DNA of 64,000 bases from Paenibacillus campinasensis (GCF_002272015.1 NZ_NPBY01000030.1:124001-188000); one strand, 5' to 3'. Counted from the stretch's first letter, positions 16,704 to 25,306 are shown. Numbers and translations are program-made. The notes: a model not told the origin generated them from the letters alone.

Positions 16704-18506
16704 TTATGACACCGGTCCAATCTCCGTTTCAATCAGCTTGAACTCGGTCACATCCGCAAGCCCACGATTCGTAATGCGGATTTCCGGAATGACCGGCAGC
16801 GCGATCAGGGAGAAGGTCATGAAGGGTGCATGGATCGGGCAGCCCAGTTCACGCCAGGCATCCTCCAGCGCTGCGACTTCCTCCGCAACCGTCTCAACCG
16901 GCCGGTCAGCAAGCAGTCCGGCAATCGGCATTGCGACCTTTGCCAGCACCTTGCCGTCCCGCACGGCAATCATGCCGCCGCCGCAAGCAGCAAGCTCGTT
17001 GGCTGCCAGCGCCATATCCTCGGTATTCGCGCCCATGACCAGCAAGTTGTGGCTGTCATGCGCTACGGTGGAGGCCACCGCACCGTGTTTCAGTTGGAAG
17101 CCGGTTGCGAAGCCAAGCGAGATTTGCCCGGTGCCTTGATGACGCTCAATGCAGGCTAGCTGGATGACGTCCTGGCTGACATCCGGCTGAATCACGCCTT
17201 CCTTCACCGGCAAAACAGCCGTATGCTTGGCTGTGCGGGCGCTGTTCTCAATGACCCGGACCACGTTCACCTTCGTTTGATGCGTCTCGTATTGGCTAAG
17301 GAGACGGAAGTCCGCTGCCGTTAACGCCCGCTGGAGACGAACGGAGCTGAAGGCCTTCTCTGGGTACTCGTAAACCGGGAACGGCTTGATGAGCTGCCCG
17401 GCCTCCGCTACCACCTCGCCATCAGTGATCACGATGGACGGAACCATGCTGTTCAGATCGTCGATCAGAAGCATGTCCGCGATTTTACCTGGTGAAATAC
17501 TGCCCAGATCTCCATCCAGCCCAAAGTAGCGGGCCACGTTGACCGTCGCCATCTGAATGGCGGTGACAGGCTCTACGCCCTCCTCGATGGCCCGGCGCAC
17601 CACATGGTTCATGTGACCAAGCCGGAGCAGCGTCTGCGGGTAAACGTCGTCTGTGACAAGGGAGATGTTGTCCGTCCGCACCTTGTCCTCCGTCACCACC
17701 TTGATCACTTCCTTCACGTCCTGCCAGGCCGAGCCCTCGCGAATCATCAGATGCAGACCGAGCCGAACCTTCGCGAGCGCCTGTTCTCTCGTAACCGTCT
17801 CATGATCCGAGCTCACCCCTGCGGCGAGATAGGCTTGGAGCATCCGGTCATCCTCTGCCGGAAAATGCCCGGTCACGGCCTTGCCTGCACGGATCGTCGC
17901 TTCAATCTCACCCTTCATCGTCGGGTCGCCATAGACAACCCCCGGGAAATTCATGACCTCTCCGAGGCCGGCCACACCCGGCCAGGTGAGGCCCTCTTCA
18001 ATGTCGGACACGCCCAGCTGGGCCCCGGCATCCTCCAGATCGAACGTGGCCGGAACACAAGACGGAATGGTCGTAAACACTTTCAGCGGCAACTCGCGGC
18101 CTTCTTCATGCATCCAGCGCACCCCTTCCATGCCGAACACATTCGCGATCTCATGCGGGTCCATGAACACGCCCGTTGTGCCGGTCACGAGGGCAGCCTT
18201 CGCGAATTCCGTTACGGTCAGCATCGTGCTTTCGACATGCATATGCCCGTCGAGCAGTCCAGGTGTGATATACCGTCCGCGGGCTTCGATCACCTTCGTA
18301 CCGTCTCCGATCGTATGATCCGCTTGTCCGATATAAGCAATTCGCCCGGCAGCAATAGCGATGTCTATCCCCTCTTGAAGCTCCCCTGTAAACACATTGA
18401 CCAGCGTGCCGTTCTTGATCACCAGCTCGGCAGGCTCCTGGCCAAGCGCAATGCGCCCCAGGCGATCGCTAACTTCATATCGAGGCTGTCTTTGAATTGT
18501 TGTCAT
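16704..18506 (-). CDS. ade: Adenine deaminase
   Basis: Amidohydrolase converting adenine to hypoxanthine and ammonia in purine salvage. Metal-site motifs are GLLDGHMHVESTML (HxH), FMDPHEIANVFG, VTGHFPAEDD and LVTDDVYP. The C-terminal adenine deaminase domain includes HDSHNLLVMGANTEDMALA and the ACGGGMI segment. The 600-residue length matches the AdeC/YerA family. ATG at 18506 is preferred, with GGGAGTGGAG about 6 nt upstream; a TTG nine codons earlier overlaps it. It is convergent with mtlD (48 bp apart). Its leader carries a purine-riboswitch aptamer and a terminator, so expression should respond to intracellular purine. Confidence 0.96.
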   Translation of the reverse strand: MTTIQRQPRYEVSDRLGRIALGQEPAELVIKNGTLVNVFTGELQEGIDIAIAAGRIAYIGQADHTIGDGTKVIEARGRYITPGLLDGHMHVESTMLTVTEFAKAALVTGTTGVFMDPHEIANVFGMEGVRWMHEEGRELPLKVFTTIPSCVPATFDLEDAGAQLGVSDIEEGLTWPGVAGLGEVMNFPGVVYGDPTMKGEIEATIRAGKAVTGHFPAEDDRMLQAYLAAGVSSDHETVTREQALAKVRLGLHLMIREGSAWQDVKEVIKVVTEDKVRTDNISLVTDDVYPQTLLRLGHMNHVVRRAIEEGVEPVTAIQMATVNVARYFGLDGDLGSISPGKIADMLLIDDLNSMVPSIVITDGEVVAEAGQLIKPFPVYEYPEKAFSSVRLQRALTAADFRLLSQYETHQTKVNVVRVIENSARTAKHTAVLPVKEGVIQPDVSQDVIQLACIERHQGTGQISLGFATGFQLKHGAVASTVAHDSHNLLVMGANTEDMALAANELAACGGGMIAVRDGKVLAKVAMPIAGLLADRPVETVAEEVAALEDAWRELGCPIHAPFMTFSLIALPVIPEIRITNRGLADVTEFKLIETEIGPVS

Positions 18507-18583
18507 TTCGATCTCCACTCCCTTATATTTCAAGCTTTCCTAACCCGAGCCCAATTCATTCCCTGTCATGCGGCGGCGAGGTA

Positions 18584-18621
18584 ATAAAAAAACAACCCGG
18601 GCTACAATTTCGCCCGGGTTG
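18584..18621 (-). terminator. Terminator in the ade leader (riboswitch output)
   Basis: CAACCCGGGC pairs perfectly with GCCCGGGTTG around a 9-nt loop, followed on the minus strand by TTTTTTT. It lies 78 bp upstream of the ade ATG, between promoter and gene, so it must be conditional. AACCCGG of its 5' arm can alternatively pair with CCGGGTT transcribed from 18704-18710. Confidence 0.85.
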
Positions 18622-18641
18622 CCCATGATATCACATTTATA

Positions 18642-18804
18642 GATGACACAAGCCCCTTCTCGTCACTCGATTACCATATGCCGCGATTGTCCCCGCAAGG
18701 ACTAACCCGGCGGCTCCCGCTTAACGAAAGGGGCCTTCCGCGATAGACAGCAGGCCGGCTGCTTCTTCGATCCGCTGCGTCCCCTGCATATTCGCTGTGT
18801 CATC
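18642..18804 (-). other. Long spacer between the ade aptamer and terminator
   Basis: GATGACACA at the 3' edge of the aptamer (18796-18804) can pair with TGTGTCATC (18642-18650), closing a domain of about 145 nt. Its left part overlaps P1 of the aptamer, so the two pairings compete. Inside are a candidate antiterminator strand (18704-18710) and a CCCTTTCGTT segment resembling the palindromic repeats at 5348 and 30462. Confidence 0.5.
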
Positions 18805-18880
18805 CTCATGTAGTCAAGTCATTTACGGTAACCTGGTAGAAACGCCAGAGCCTTATTCTCCGGCATATACATCAAGAATG
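18801..18880 (-). ncRNA. Purine riboswitch aptamer, guanine type
   Basis: Minus-strand aptamer with the canonical layout. P1 closes with an A-T pair next to a 3-nt J1/2 (TAT). P2 is 7 bp (GCCGGAG/CTCTGGC) with a 7-nt L2 (AATAAGG). J2/3 is GTTTCTAC, identical to xpt. P3 is 7 bp with L3 CCGTAAA, and J3/1 is AC. The GG of L2 and CC of L3 needed for the loop-loop contact are present. The specificity position (xpt C74) is C, predicting guanine or hypoxanthine rather than adenine. It starts about 45 nt after the predicted transcription start. Deviations from xpt are small: J1/2 ends in U rather than A, and L2 has two changes. Confidence 0.85.
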
Positions 18881-18930
18881 TATCTTATAAAGCCCTATCT
18901 GTATATTTCATTGTTTGCATTGTTGTTAGA

Positions 18931-18958
18931 ATTATAATCTTCCTGCCTGAGAAGTCAA
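18931..18958 (-). promoter_or_regulatory. Sigma-A promoter of the ade leader
   Basis: On the minus strand TTGACT (18958-18953), a 16-bp spacer and a perfect TATAAT (18936-18931). Transcription would begin near 18925, just before the aptamer. Confidence 0.8.
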
Positions 18959-19093
18959 GACAGCCGCGATTTCCTTTTCTTGTCTCTTTCGCTTTCTTAG
19001 CCCTTATCCTCCCTATTCATCCCCTTCGGGAAGGAAGGCCTTGCTCGGCATCCTGCCCCCTAAGGCATACGCAGCGCTTCGATCATCGGATGC

Positions 19094-20884
19094 TCAGCTC
19101 CGCCTCACGCCTGTCGCCGCCGCTTCATCCGCACCATCCCAAGCCCTATCGCCCATCTCCGGCAGCAGGACCGTAATTGCCGTCCCTCTTCCCGGCTCCG
19201 ACCAAACCTCCACCTGACCCTGATGCGCTTCCACAATCGCCTTGGCGATGCTCATTCCAAGCCCGGAGCCCTCCATGCTCTCCTCCGTATTCGTCCCGCG
19301 ATAATACCGCTCGAACAGATTGGCCATCGTCTCCTCATCCATGCCAACCCCCTGATCAGCCACGGTGATCGCCACCCATCCCGGGCGTTTCTCCACCCGT
19401 ACCTCGATCTCGATGCCATCCGGATTATGCTTGACAGCATTCGTAATCAGATTATCCATCAGACGCTGCAGCCAATTGACATTCCCGTTAACCGGAAGCT
19501 CTCCCTCTCCGCCGCTGAACGTATAGGACGCCTTGCTCCATGTAGCATCGTTCACATATTTCAGCACGCAGCGCCGCACCAGCTCGTTCACATCGACCGG
19601 GGACATTTCCTGCGGCGCGATCCGGCTCTTGAGACGGAATACCAGCGAGAAATCGTTGATCAGATCCAGCATATAGTCGCCTTTTTCCCGGATGACCGTG
19701 CCCATCTCCCTCAGCTCTTCCTTGCTCCATTCCTCCGGCGCGTTCTCAAGCATATAGCCATAACCCTGAATCGAGGCCAGCGGGGTTCGCAGATCATGCG
19801 ATATGCCTGACATCCATTCCTCGCGGTTCCGGTCCAGTCGCTCCCGCTCCTCTTTGGCCTCCGCCAGTCGATTCGCCATCAGATAGAAAGCATGGATCAC
19901 TTCCTTGTACAGCTTGTATCTCATGCGGAGCTTGCCATTCCTGCGGAATACCCTTTTTCGGTCCTTCGGTGTCAGCACTTCCTCATACTCCCCGCGTCCC
20001 ATCCGTTCGAACCAGCCTGTGAAAAGCAGCAGCGGCCGGCTATACCGATAGCCGTTCCAGAACGAGATGGCCAGCGATATGATCAGCATGCAGATCATGA
20101 GCCATACGGTGGCCCAGATCACCTCCTGCATGACGGAGACTTTATTCGCGACATTCTCCCGCGGCGTATGATATAACCACGTATGTCCCGTGCGCTGATC
20201 ACGATAGACGGTAATGGATGTAGAATACGTTCCAGGCTGTTCCTGCATCGCAATAATTTCTAGCGGATGATAACTGTCTTTCTCTGCGGATCGATCACCA
20301 ATCGCCTGGACGATCTCCCCTTCGCCATTGATCACATGTAAAAAACCACCCAGACGAGCCATCTCCTCACCCAGCCTGACACTCCCTTCCGGACCGACAA
20401 CCCCATTCTCCTGGAATCGGGCGAACCAGGACTGCAGCCAATCCGCCTTCTCATCCACTCGTCCTAACAAATACAGCAAGGGCTCTTCATAGGCCAGATC
20501 CATCTCCCAATTGACGGTATAGCCGCCTAATCGCCCGCTCTCCTGGATCTCGAGCAACTGGCTCACTGAATATTGCTCCGGAATATCTGAATTCGTATTG
20601 GATGCATGAATGACCTGCCCCCGGGTGTCTACAACCTGTAGCCACATGTCACTCTCTTTCAGCAATACATTCCAATACTCCGCCAACCGAACGACGCCAT
20701 CCTCCGTTATCGTCTCAGCCACGATGCCTTCCAGCACACCTGCCGGGAAATTGCGCTTCATCTCCTCGTTGTTGATATGCTTGAGCAGGAAGAACAACAG
20801 CACCAGCAGCACGCAAAGCATCAGAACCGACAGGGCAATCATCTGATATGTAAAATGAAAAGCGAGCCTTCTCCGCAGTTTCAT
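19094..20884 (-). CDS. Sensor histidine kinase
   Basis: Membrane two-component kinase, 596 residues. Membrane helix 1 spans about residues 15-36 and helix 2 about 257-277. Between them is an extracellular sensing region of some 220 residues (WLQVVDTRGQVIHASN; FLHVINGEGEIVQAIG). Then come a HAMP-like linker, HisKA with the phospho-acceptor His363 in SGISHDLRTPLAS, and a HATPase with N-box LMDNLITNAVKHN, G1 VADQGVGMD and G2 GSGLGMS. Its ATG overlaps the stop of the response-regulator gene by one base (TAATG), so the pair is translationally coupled. The signal is unknown; the divergent DUF418 gene is a natural candidate target. Confidence 0.95.
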   Translation of the reverse strand: MKLRRRLAFHFTYQMIALSVLMLCVLLVLLFFLLKHINNEEMKRNFPAGVLEGIVAETITEDGVVRLAEYWNVLLKESDMWLQVVDTRGQVIHASNTNSDIPEQYSVSQLLEIQESGRLGGYTVNWEMDLAYEEPLLYLLGRVDEKADWLQSWFARFQENGVVGPEGSVRLGEEMARLGGFLHVINGEGEIVQAIGDRSAEKDSYHPLEIIAMQEQPGTYSTSITVYRDQRTGHTWLYHTPRENVANKVSVMQEVIWATVWLMICMLIISLAISFWNGYRYSRPLLLFTGWFERMGRGEYEEVLTPKDRKRVFRRNGKLRMRYKLYKEVIHAFYLMANRLAEAKEERERLDRNREEWMSGISHDLRTPLASIQGYGYMLENAPEEWSKEELREMGTVIREKGDYMLDLINDFSLVFRLKSRIAPQEMSPVDVNELVRRCVLKYVNDATWSKASYTFSGGEGELPVNGNVNWLQRLMDNLITNAVKHNPDGIEIEVRVEKRPGWVAITVADQGVGMDEETMANLFERYYRGTNTEESMEGSGLGMSIAKAIVEAHQGQVEVWSEPGRGTAITVLLPEMGDRAWDGADEAAATGVRRS

Positions 20885-21603
20885 TAGGCGTTCTCCTTCA
20901 CCAGCTTGTATCCCAAGCCCCTGACCGTGACCAGCAGCTTCGGATGGCTCGGGTCCTCCTCGATCCGTTCACGAATGCGGCGGATATGCACCATAACCGT
21001 ATTGTCCTCGCCGATCCCGTCGATCCCCCATACCGCCTCGTACAGCTGAGACTTGGAAAAGACGATGCCAGGATGCTTGCAGAAATAGAGCAGCAGCGAA
21101 AACACCAGCGCCGGACACTGTACTGGCCGTCCCAGTACGCGGAGCTCTCCGGCAGTCTCATCGAGCACAAAACGCCCGTAATCCCACACCCGCCCGGCAA
21201 CGACCGGCTCCGTCTCGACCGGGACTCCTCCCAGCCCCGTCCGGCGCAGTCTCGCCTTGATTCGGGCTGCAATCTCAAGCGGATTGAACGGCTTGGTCAC
21301 ATAATCGTCCCCGCCCATCGCAAAGCCGGTGAGCACGTCCAAATCGGACGCTTTGGCTGTCAGAAACAGAATATGCGGGCTTCCGTAAGCCCGGATTTTC
21401 GGGCACAGATCAAAGCCGCTTCCGTCTGGCAGCATAACATCCAGCAGCACGATATCCGCGCCGTGGGCCGAAATCGCCTCCAGCGCCTCCTTGCAATTCC
21501 CCGCCGTATATACTTGGTTAAATCCTTCCTTGCGCAGCACCATCTGCAGCATTTTCACAATGGAAGGTTCGTCATCGACAATTAGTATTTTTGCGTTCTC
21601 CAT
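20884..21603 (-). CDS. OmpR-family response regulator
   Basis: Receiver domain (about residues 4-118) with the acidic pair Asp10/Asp11, phospho-acceptor Asp55 in LLDVMLPDG, Thr in FLTAKAS and Lys in DDYVTKPFNP. A C-terminal winged-helix DNA-binding domain follows (about 140-235; QLYEAVWGIDGIGEDNTVMVHIRRIRERI). The length of 239 is typical. It forms an operon with the overlapping kinase gene and is transcribed away from the DUF418 gene, with 143 bp between the starts for shared control. Confidence 0.96.
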   Translation of the reverse strand: MENAKILIVDDEPSIVKMLQMVLRKEGFNQVYTAGNCKEALEAISAHGADIVLLDVMLPDGSGFDLCPKIRAYGSPHILFLTAKASDLDVLTGFAMGGDDYVTKPFNPLEIAARIKARLRRTGLGGVPVETEPVVAGRVWDYGRFVLDETAGELRVLGRPVQCPALVFSLLLYFCKHPGIVFSKSQLYEAVWGIDGIGEDNTVMVHIRRIRERIEEDPSHPKLLVTVRGLGYKLVKENA

Positions 21604-21746
21604 ATCTCCCCACCCTCTAGCTAAATGCTAGCACAACTACCTTAACAGGAGCTAAACAATTACCGCAAATTTAAGGAAAAGTTAGGCTGGTCTTATCCGG
21701 GACGTTAACTCCGCTCGCTATACTGTTCAGCAAGAGGTGATGATCG

Positions 21747-22985
21747 GTGGTCAAAATACCACAACGCGCAGCGGCCGTTGATGCCATACGCGGATTAAGT
21801 CTGCTGGGCATTTTGCTGGCCAATATGCTTATTTTTCAATATGGGATGTATGGCAAGGACGAACTTCATCTGTTCCATCCGACCACAACGGATACTCTCG
21901 GTCACAGGCTGGTTCAGGTTCTCGTAGAGGGCAGCTTTATGCCGATCTTTACGTTCCTGTTCGGATACAGCATGATCAAGATGCGGGACGCGTTAACGGC
22001 GAGAGGCCGAACGTCGAGATGGAGCTTCATTCGCAGATCGCTGGCGCTAATCGGGCTTGGGATTGGGCACGGCTATTATTTGTGGGAAGGCGATATTCTG
22101 ATCTTCTACGGGGCAATAACGCTGCTGCTTCTGTTCTTTCTGAAACGAAAGCCTCGAACGCTGATCCTATGGGGCGCTCTGTTTCTGACACTTACCGGTA
22201 TCGTGAGCCTTGGAGCAGCGGAGAAGAACCTGGAGGAAACACAGCGACTGGAGAGCTACGTGACAGAAACGACCCATGTGTACCAGTCGGGAAGCTACAG
22301 TGAGATCATGGACTATCGCCTGAACTCGGAACCGCCGCTGGATCTGCCGGAATGGGTAATGCTCATCGTCATTCTGATTGTGCCGTTTATGAACGCGCCG
22401 ATGTTTCTGTTCGGCATGGCGGCTGCCAAGAAGGGCCGCTTCCTTCAACCCTCGGCGGAAGCCACAACCTATCTGCGCTGGTCGCTTCTGGTTCCGCTCG
22501 GTCTGGTGCTGAAAACCGCCGCTGTCCTTCTCGGAAGCACCCACGCCTTGAGCGGGGTATGCATCGTGCTTGGCGGGCAGCTCCTGGCGCTCGGTTACAT
22601 TCATCTATTCGCGCTGCTGTATGCGAAAGCTCCGAGCTCTTCCCTCGCATTTCGCGGGTTCGAAGCTGTCGGCAGAATGTCGCTGACGAACTATTTGCTG
22701 CAAACGGTCATTTCCACATCGATTTTCTACGGTTATGGACTCGGGCAGTTCGGCCGGCTTGGCGTATGGCCAGGCATCCTGCTGGCGCTTGCCATATATA
22801 TGGCCCAGGCAGCAGCGAGCTTGCTCTGGCTCGAAAAGTTCCGCTCTGGCCCGGTTGAGCGGCTGATGCGGAGCCTGACCTACTGGACTTGGAGCGGACG
22901 AATAAAGCCGAAGCTGGCGAAGTTACGCCGAGCGGCGGAGGAATCCCGGCAAGCCGGTCGTGATGCTCCATCTCCAACGGGCTGA
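21747..22985 (+). CDS. DUF418 (YeiB-like) membrane protein
   Basis: A polytopic membrane protein of 412 residues with the DUF418 pattern: N-terminal AVDAIRGLSLLGILLANML, GSFMPIFTFLFGYSM, a central LFGMAAAKKG, and C-terminal FEAVGRMSLTNYLLQTVISTSIFY followed by LWLEKFRSGPVERLMRSLTYW. About ten hydrophobic segments. The molecular function of the family is unsettled; it is often grouped with acyltransferase-3-like proteins. GTG start with AAGAGGTGATG upstream. It is divergent from the two-component pair, so likely regulated by it. Confidence 0.9.
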   Translation: MVKIPQRAAAVDAIRGLSLLGILLANMLIFQYGMYGKDELHLFHPTTTDTLGHRLVQVLVEGSFMPIFTFLFGYSMIKMRDALTARGRTSRWSFIRRSLALIGLGIGHGYYLWEGDILIFYGAITLLLLFFLKRKPRTLILWGALFLTLTGIVSLGAAEKNLEETQRLESYVTETTHVYQSGSYSEIMDYRLNSEPPLDLPEWVMLIVILIVPFMNAPMFLFGMAAAKKGRFLQPSAEATTYLRWSLLVPLGLVLKTAAVLLGSTHALSGVCIVLGGQLLALGYIHLFALLYAKAPSSSLAFRGFEAVGRMSLTNYLLQTVISTSIFYGYGLGQFGRLGVWPGILLALAIYMAQAAASLLWLEKFRSGPVERLMRSLTYWTWSGRIKPKLAKLRRAAEESRQAGRDAPSPTG

Positions 22986-23100
22986 ATGCGGGGAAGACAG
23001 CTTTTATGCCTACAGATTCATACATTCCCGGGATTACGGTTATATTAATCGGTGAATACACCGCCGTGATCACGGATGGTTACGTTGAAGGAGGTCCGGT

Positions 23101-23235
23101 ATGGACAGCAGCACGCATGAGTTTGTGGAAAAGATGAATGAGAACGCCGAGAAGGCCCGCCGCAACCAAGAGCAGCACGGCCATGGAACGCCGAGCAGCA
23201 AGCTGCCGAACAAGCAGCATGGGACTCGCAAATAA
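23101..23235 (+). CDS. Small DUF4023-like protein
   Basis: A 44-codon gene with AAGGAGG ending 6 nt before its ATG and a terminator 20 bp after its stop. The product begins MDSSTHEFVEKMNENAEK, is rich in Asn, Gln, His and Lys, and ends SKLPNKQHGTRK. The THEFVEK start and LPNKQH end are what I remember of DUF4023, a family of about 40-residue proteins in Bacillales with no known function. The strong ribosome site and terminator make this a real gene despite its size. Confidence 0.8.
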   Translation: MDSSTHEFVEKMNENAEKARRNQEQHGHGTPSSKLPNKQHGTRK

Positions 23236-23255
23236 TTGAATCATTTGTATCTCTC

Positions 23256-23285
23256 GAAAGCGATCCGTTCATGGGTCGCTTTTTG
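23256..23285 (+). terminator. Terminator of the DUF4023 gene
   Basis: AAAGCGATCC pairs with GGGTCGCTTT (one wobble) around GTTCAT, ending in TTTTT. Confidence 0.85.
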
Positions 23286-23428
23286 GTGTGACCTTACGCC
23301 CCTATCCCTGAACTGGAGTCCGCCACCGAAGGGTAGGAATGCCCCGACGGAAAAAGCCGGACGCATCAGCTGGCAAATAGGTTAGGCTCCTTCAAGCAAG
23401 TCTCCAAGCGCTACCGACATCGAGTGGC

Positions 23429-23457
23429 TTGACATGGTCCCATCTGTTGTCTACAAT
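23429..23457 (+). promoter_or_regulatory. Promoter of the YhgE-like/TetR operon
   Basis: TTGACA (23429-23434), 17-bp spacer, TACAAT (23452-23457). The start point would fall in the tandem operators just downstream. Confidence 0.8.
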
Positions 23458-23458
23458 T

Positions 23459-23489
23459 TAAACAAACGTTTATTTTAAACAAACATTTA
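23459..23489 (+). promoter_or_regulatory. Tandem TetR-type operators
   Basis: TAAACAAACGTTTA (23459-23472) and TAAACAAACATTTA (23476-23489), each a TAAAC-N4-GTTTA inverted repeat (the second with one change), 17 bp centre to centre. They cover the transcription start and sit before the ribosome site, as expected for autorepression by the TetR protein encoded downstream. Confidence 0.7.
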
Positions 23490-23506
23490 AATTGGGAGGG
23501 AATCAA

Positions 23507-24661
23507 GTGGGTGGAGTGGTTAAGGATTTTTTCAAACAGAAAACAACGATCATCGGAATCGCTACGGCGGCGTTGTTCCAGCTTATTTTCAGTGTGGTAT
23601 GGATGACGGGGTACAGCGGGGTTAATGAACGAACGAGCCAACTGCAGATTGCCGTTGTGAATGAGGATGCCGGCTTCGGGGCTGTGCTCGCGGCGTCGCT
23701 GCATGAACAGCTGCCATTCACCGTTATCAAGCCGGGGAGTTTGACAGAGGCTCGCGATCAGCTGGAGCAGCGGGAGGTCCAGATGGTGGTTCACATCCCC
23801 GCCGATTTCAGCGAAGCGGTATCGTCAACGGAATCCAAGGGGATGATTACGTATGCCATGAACGAATCCAATGTCGTCACGATAAAAAATGCTATGGCCA
23901 GTGTCGCCCAGCAAATCACTGCGACGGCCAATCAGCTTGCCGCACAGCACGGGGTCCAGCAGACCCTAGCCTCCATGCAGATCGCTGAGCCGCAAGCGGA
24001 AGCGCTCGCTGCAGGATTGACCTCCCGCATTGAGGGAAGCTACGAAATCAGCAATCCGGTGCCCGATATGGCTGACCAAATGGTGCCGATGATGATGGTG
24101 CTTGCCTCTTACGTCGGCTCGATGCTGCTCGGCATGAATCTGGAGCAGTCATCCGCAGCCTTGACAAGCCGGCACTCCAAGTGGCAGCGATTCACAGCGC
24201 GTCAGCTCATCAATGTCGGAACAGCCGTCATTGTCGGATTGTTCGGCGTGACGCTGGTCACGCTGCTGGGCAGCTCAACCGAACACAGCTTTCTGTCCTT
24301 GTGGGGCTTCCAGACACTGTTCCTGTTTGCCTTCATGACATTGGCGCAGGTCTTCCTGCTGCTGTTCGGCACAGGCGGCATGGTGTTCAACATTATGCTG
24401 CTGTCGGCACAGCTCGTATCGTCAGGCGCCATGGTGCCGCGCGAAATGCTGTCCGGATTCTATCAGGGACTGGGCGATGCGCTGCCTGCCACCTATGCCG
24501 TTGAAGGCCTGATGAACTTGCTGTTCGGCGGGCCGAGCACTACAGCACCAGCGCTCGCGTTAGCGGCAAGCGCTTTGGTATACTTAGGAATAGGTATCGC
24601 CGTAACGGCCGTGAGACGCGGCCGTGCACTGCCCGAGAGGAGTGCATTCGCGGCGAATTAA
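23507..24661 (+). CDS. YhgE/Pip-like ABC-2-type membrane protein
   Basis: Membrane protein of about 384 residues with one N-terminal helix (TTIIGIATAALFQLIFSVVW), an extracellular loop of about 190 residues (IAVVNEDAGFGAVLAASL, as in YhgE/Pip and DUF3533 proteins) and five C-terminal helices (MVPMMMVLASYVGSMLLGM to ALVYLGIGIAVTAV). Such proteins resemble ABC-2 permeases without an ATPase and are commonly paired with TetR regulators; roles in drug or lipid export are inferred. GTG at 23507 fits GGGAGG 7 nt upstream better than the earlier TTG. Co-transcribed with the TetR gene 18 bp downstream. Confidence 0.85.
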   Translation: MGGVVKDFFKQKTTIIGIATAALFQLIFSVVWMTGYSGVNERTSQLQIAVVNEDAGFGAVLAASLHEQLPFTVIKPGSLTEARDQLEQREVQMVVHIPADFSEAVSSTESKGMITYAMNESNVVTIKNAMASVAQQITATANQLAAQHGVQQTLASMQIAEPQAEALAAGLTSRIEGSYEISNPVPDMADQMVPMMMVLASYVGSMLLGMNLEQSSAALTSRHSKWQRFTARQLINVGTAVIVGLFGVTLVTLLGSSTEHSFLSLWGFQTLFLFAFMTLAQVFLLLFGTGGMVFNIMLLSAQLVSSGAMVPREMLSGFYQGLGDALPATYAVEGLMNLLFGGPSTTAPALALAASALVYLGIGIAVTAVRRGRALPERSAFAAN

Positions 24662-24679
24662 AAGAGGGGGCGCTGCGAC

Positions 24680-25306
24680 ATGACGGAACCGGACATCCGA
24701 ACCAGAATTCTTCTCGCGGCGAAGACGCTGTTCGCGAAGCATGGGTTCGACGGAACGACGGTTCGCCAGGTTTGCGAGGAGGCAGGAGCCAACGTAGCAT
24801 TGGTTTCGTACCATTTCGGCGGGAAGGAAAATTTGTTCTCCGCGTTGTTTGATGAGTTTTTCCCCAATGTGGACGATGCCTTGGAGCAGTACCGGGACAT
24901 TCTCGCTCAGCCGGAGACCGGCCTGGCATTATTTATAGAACAGGTCATGCTGTTTAAGTTAAACGACCCGGACATGGGCAATATTCTGGAACAGGAAATT
25001 CTAATGCACTCTCCGCGGCTGCAAGCGATCCAAGACCGAACGTTTCCAATCTGGTCGAAGCTGCGCGACTTGATGCTGGACGGGCGCAGTCAAGGCAAGT
25101 TCCACTTCCAGTCCATCGATACGACGCTGTTGCTCGTACTGGGCAGCCTGCTGTTCCATAAGCGAAACTATTACTTCCGTCCGCTGCTCCTCGAGGAGCC
25201 GCAGCCGCCGGAAGCCGCCATCGCGGCCACGGTAGAATATGTATACGGAGCGCTCGGCGCTGCTCATCTCGTACCTGAGCGGTATCGGCAACGGGACGCG
25301 AGGTGA
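24680..25306 (+). CDS. TetR/AcrR-family regulator
   Basis: A 208-residue repressor. The N-terminal helix-turn-helix (about residues 6-52) has the TetR pattern: RILLAAKTLFAKHGFDGTTVRQVCEEAGANVALVS with YHFGGKENLF. The C-terminal part (about 60-200) is the ligand-binding and dimerisation domain, resembling TetR_C members with FEQVMLFKLNDPD-like helices. AAGAGGGGG lies before the ATG. Second gene of an operon with the YhgE-like protein and likely repressor of the tandem operators at 23459-23489. The inducer is unknown. Confidence 0.93.
   Translation: MTEPDIRTRILLAAKTLFAKHGFDGTTVRQVCEEAGANVALVSYHFGGKENLFSALFDEFFPNVDDALEQYRDILAQPETGLALFIEQVMLFKLNDPDMGNILEQEILMHSPRLQAIQDRTFPIWSKLRDLMLDGRSQGKFHFQSIDTTLLLVLGSLLFHKRNYYFRPLLLEEPQPPEAAIAATVEYVYGALGAAHLVPERYRQRDAR

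Noticed and set aside
17604-18584. 326-codon plus-strand ORF opposite ade
   Set aside because: His/Arg-rich shadow of the adenine deaminase gene that also runs into the riboswitch leader.
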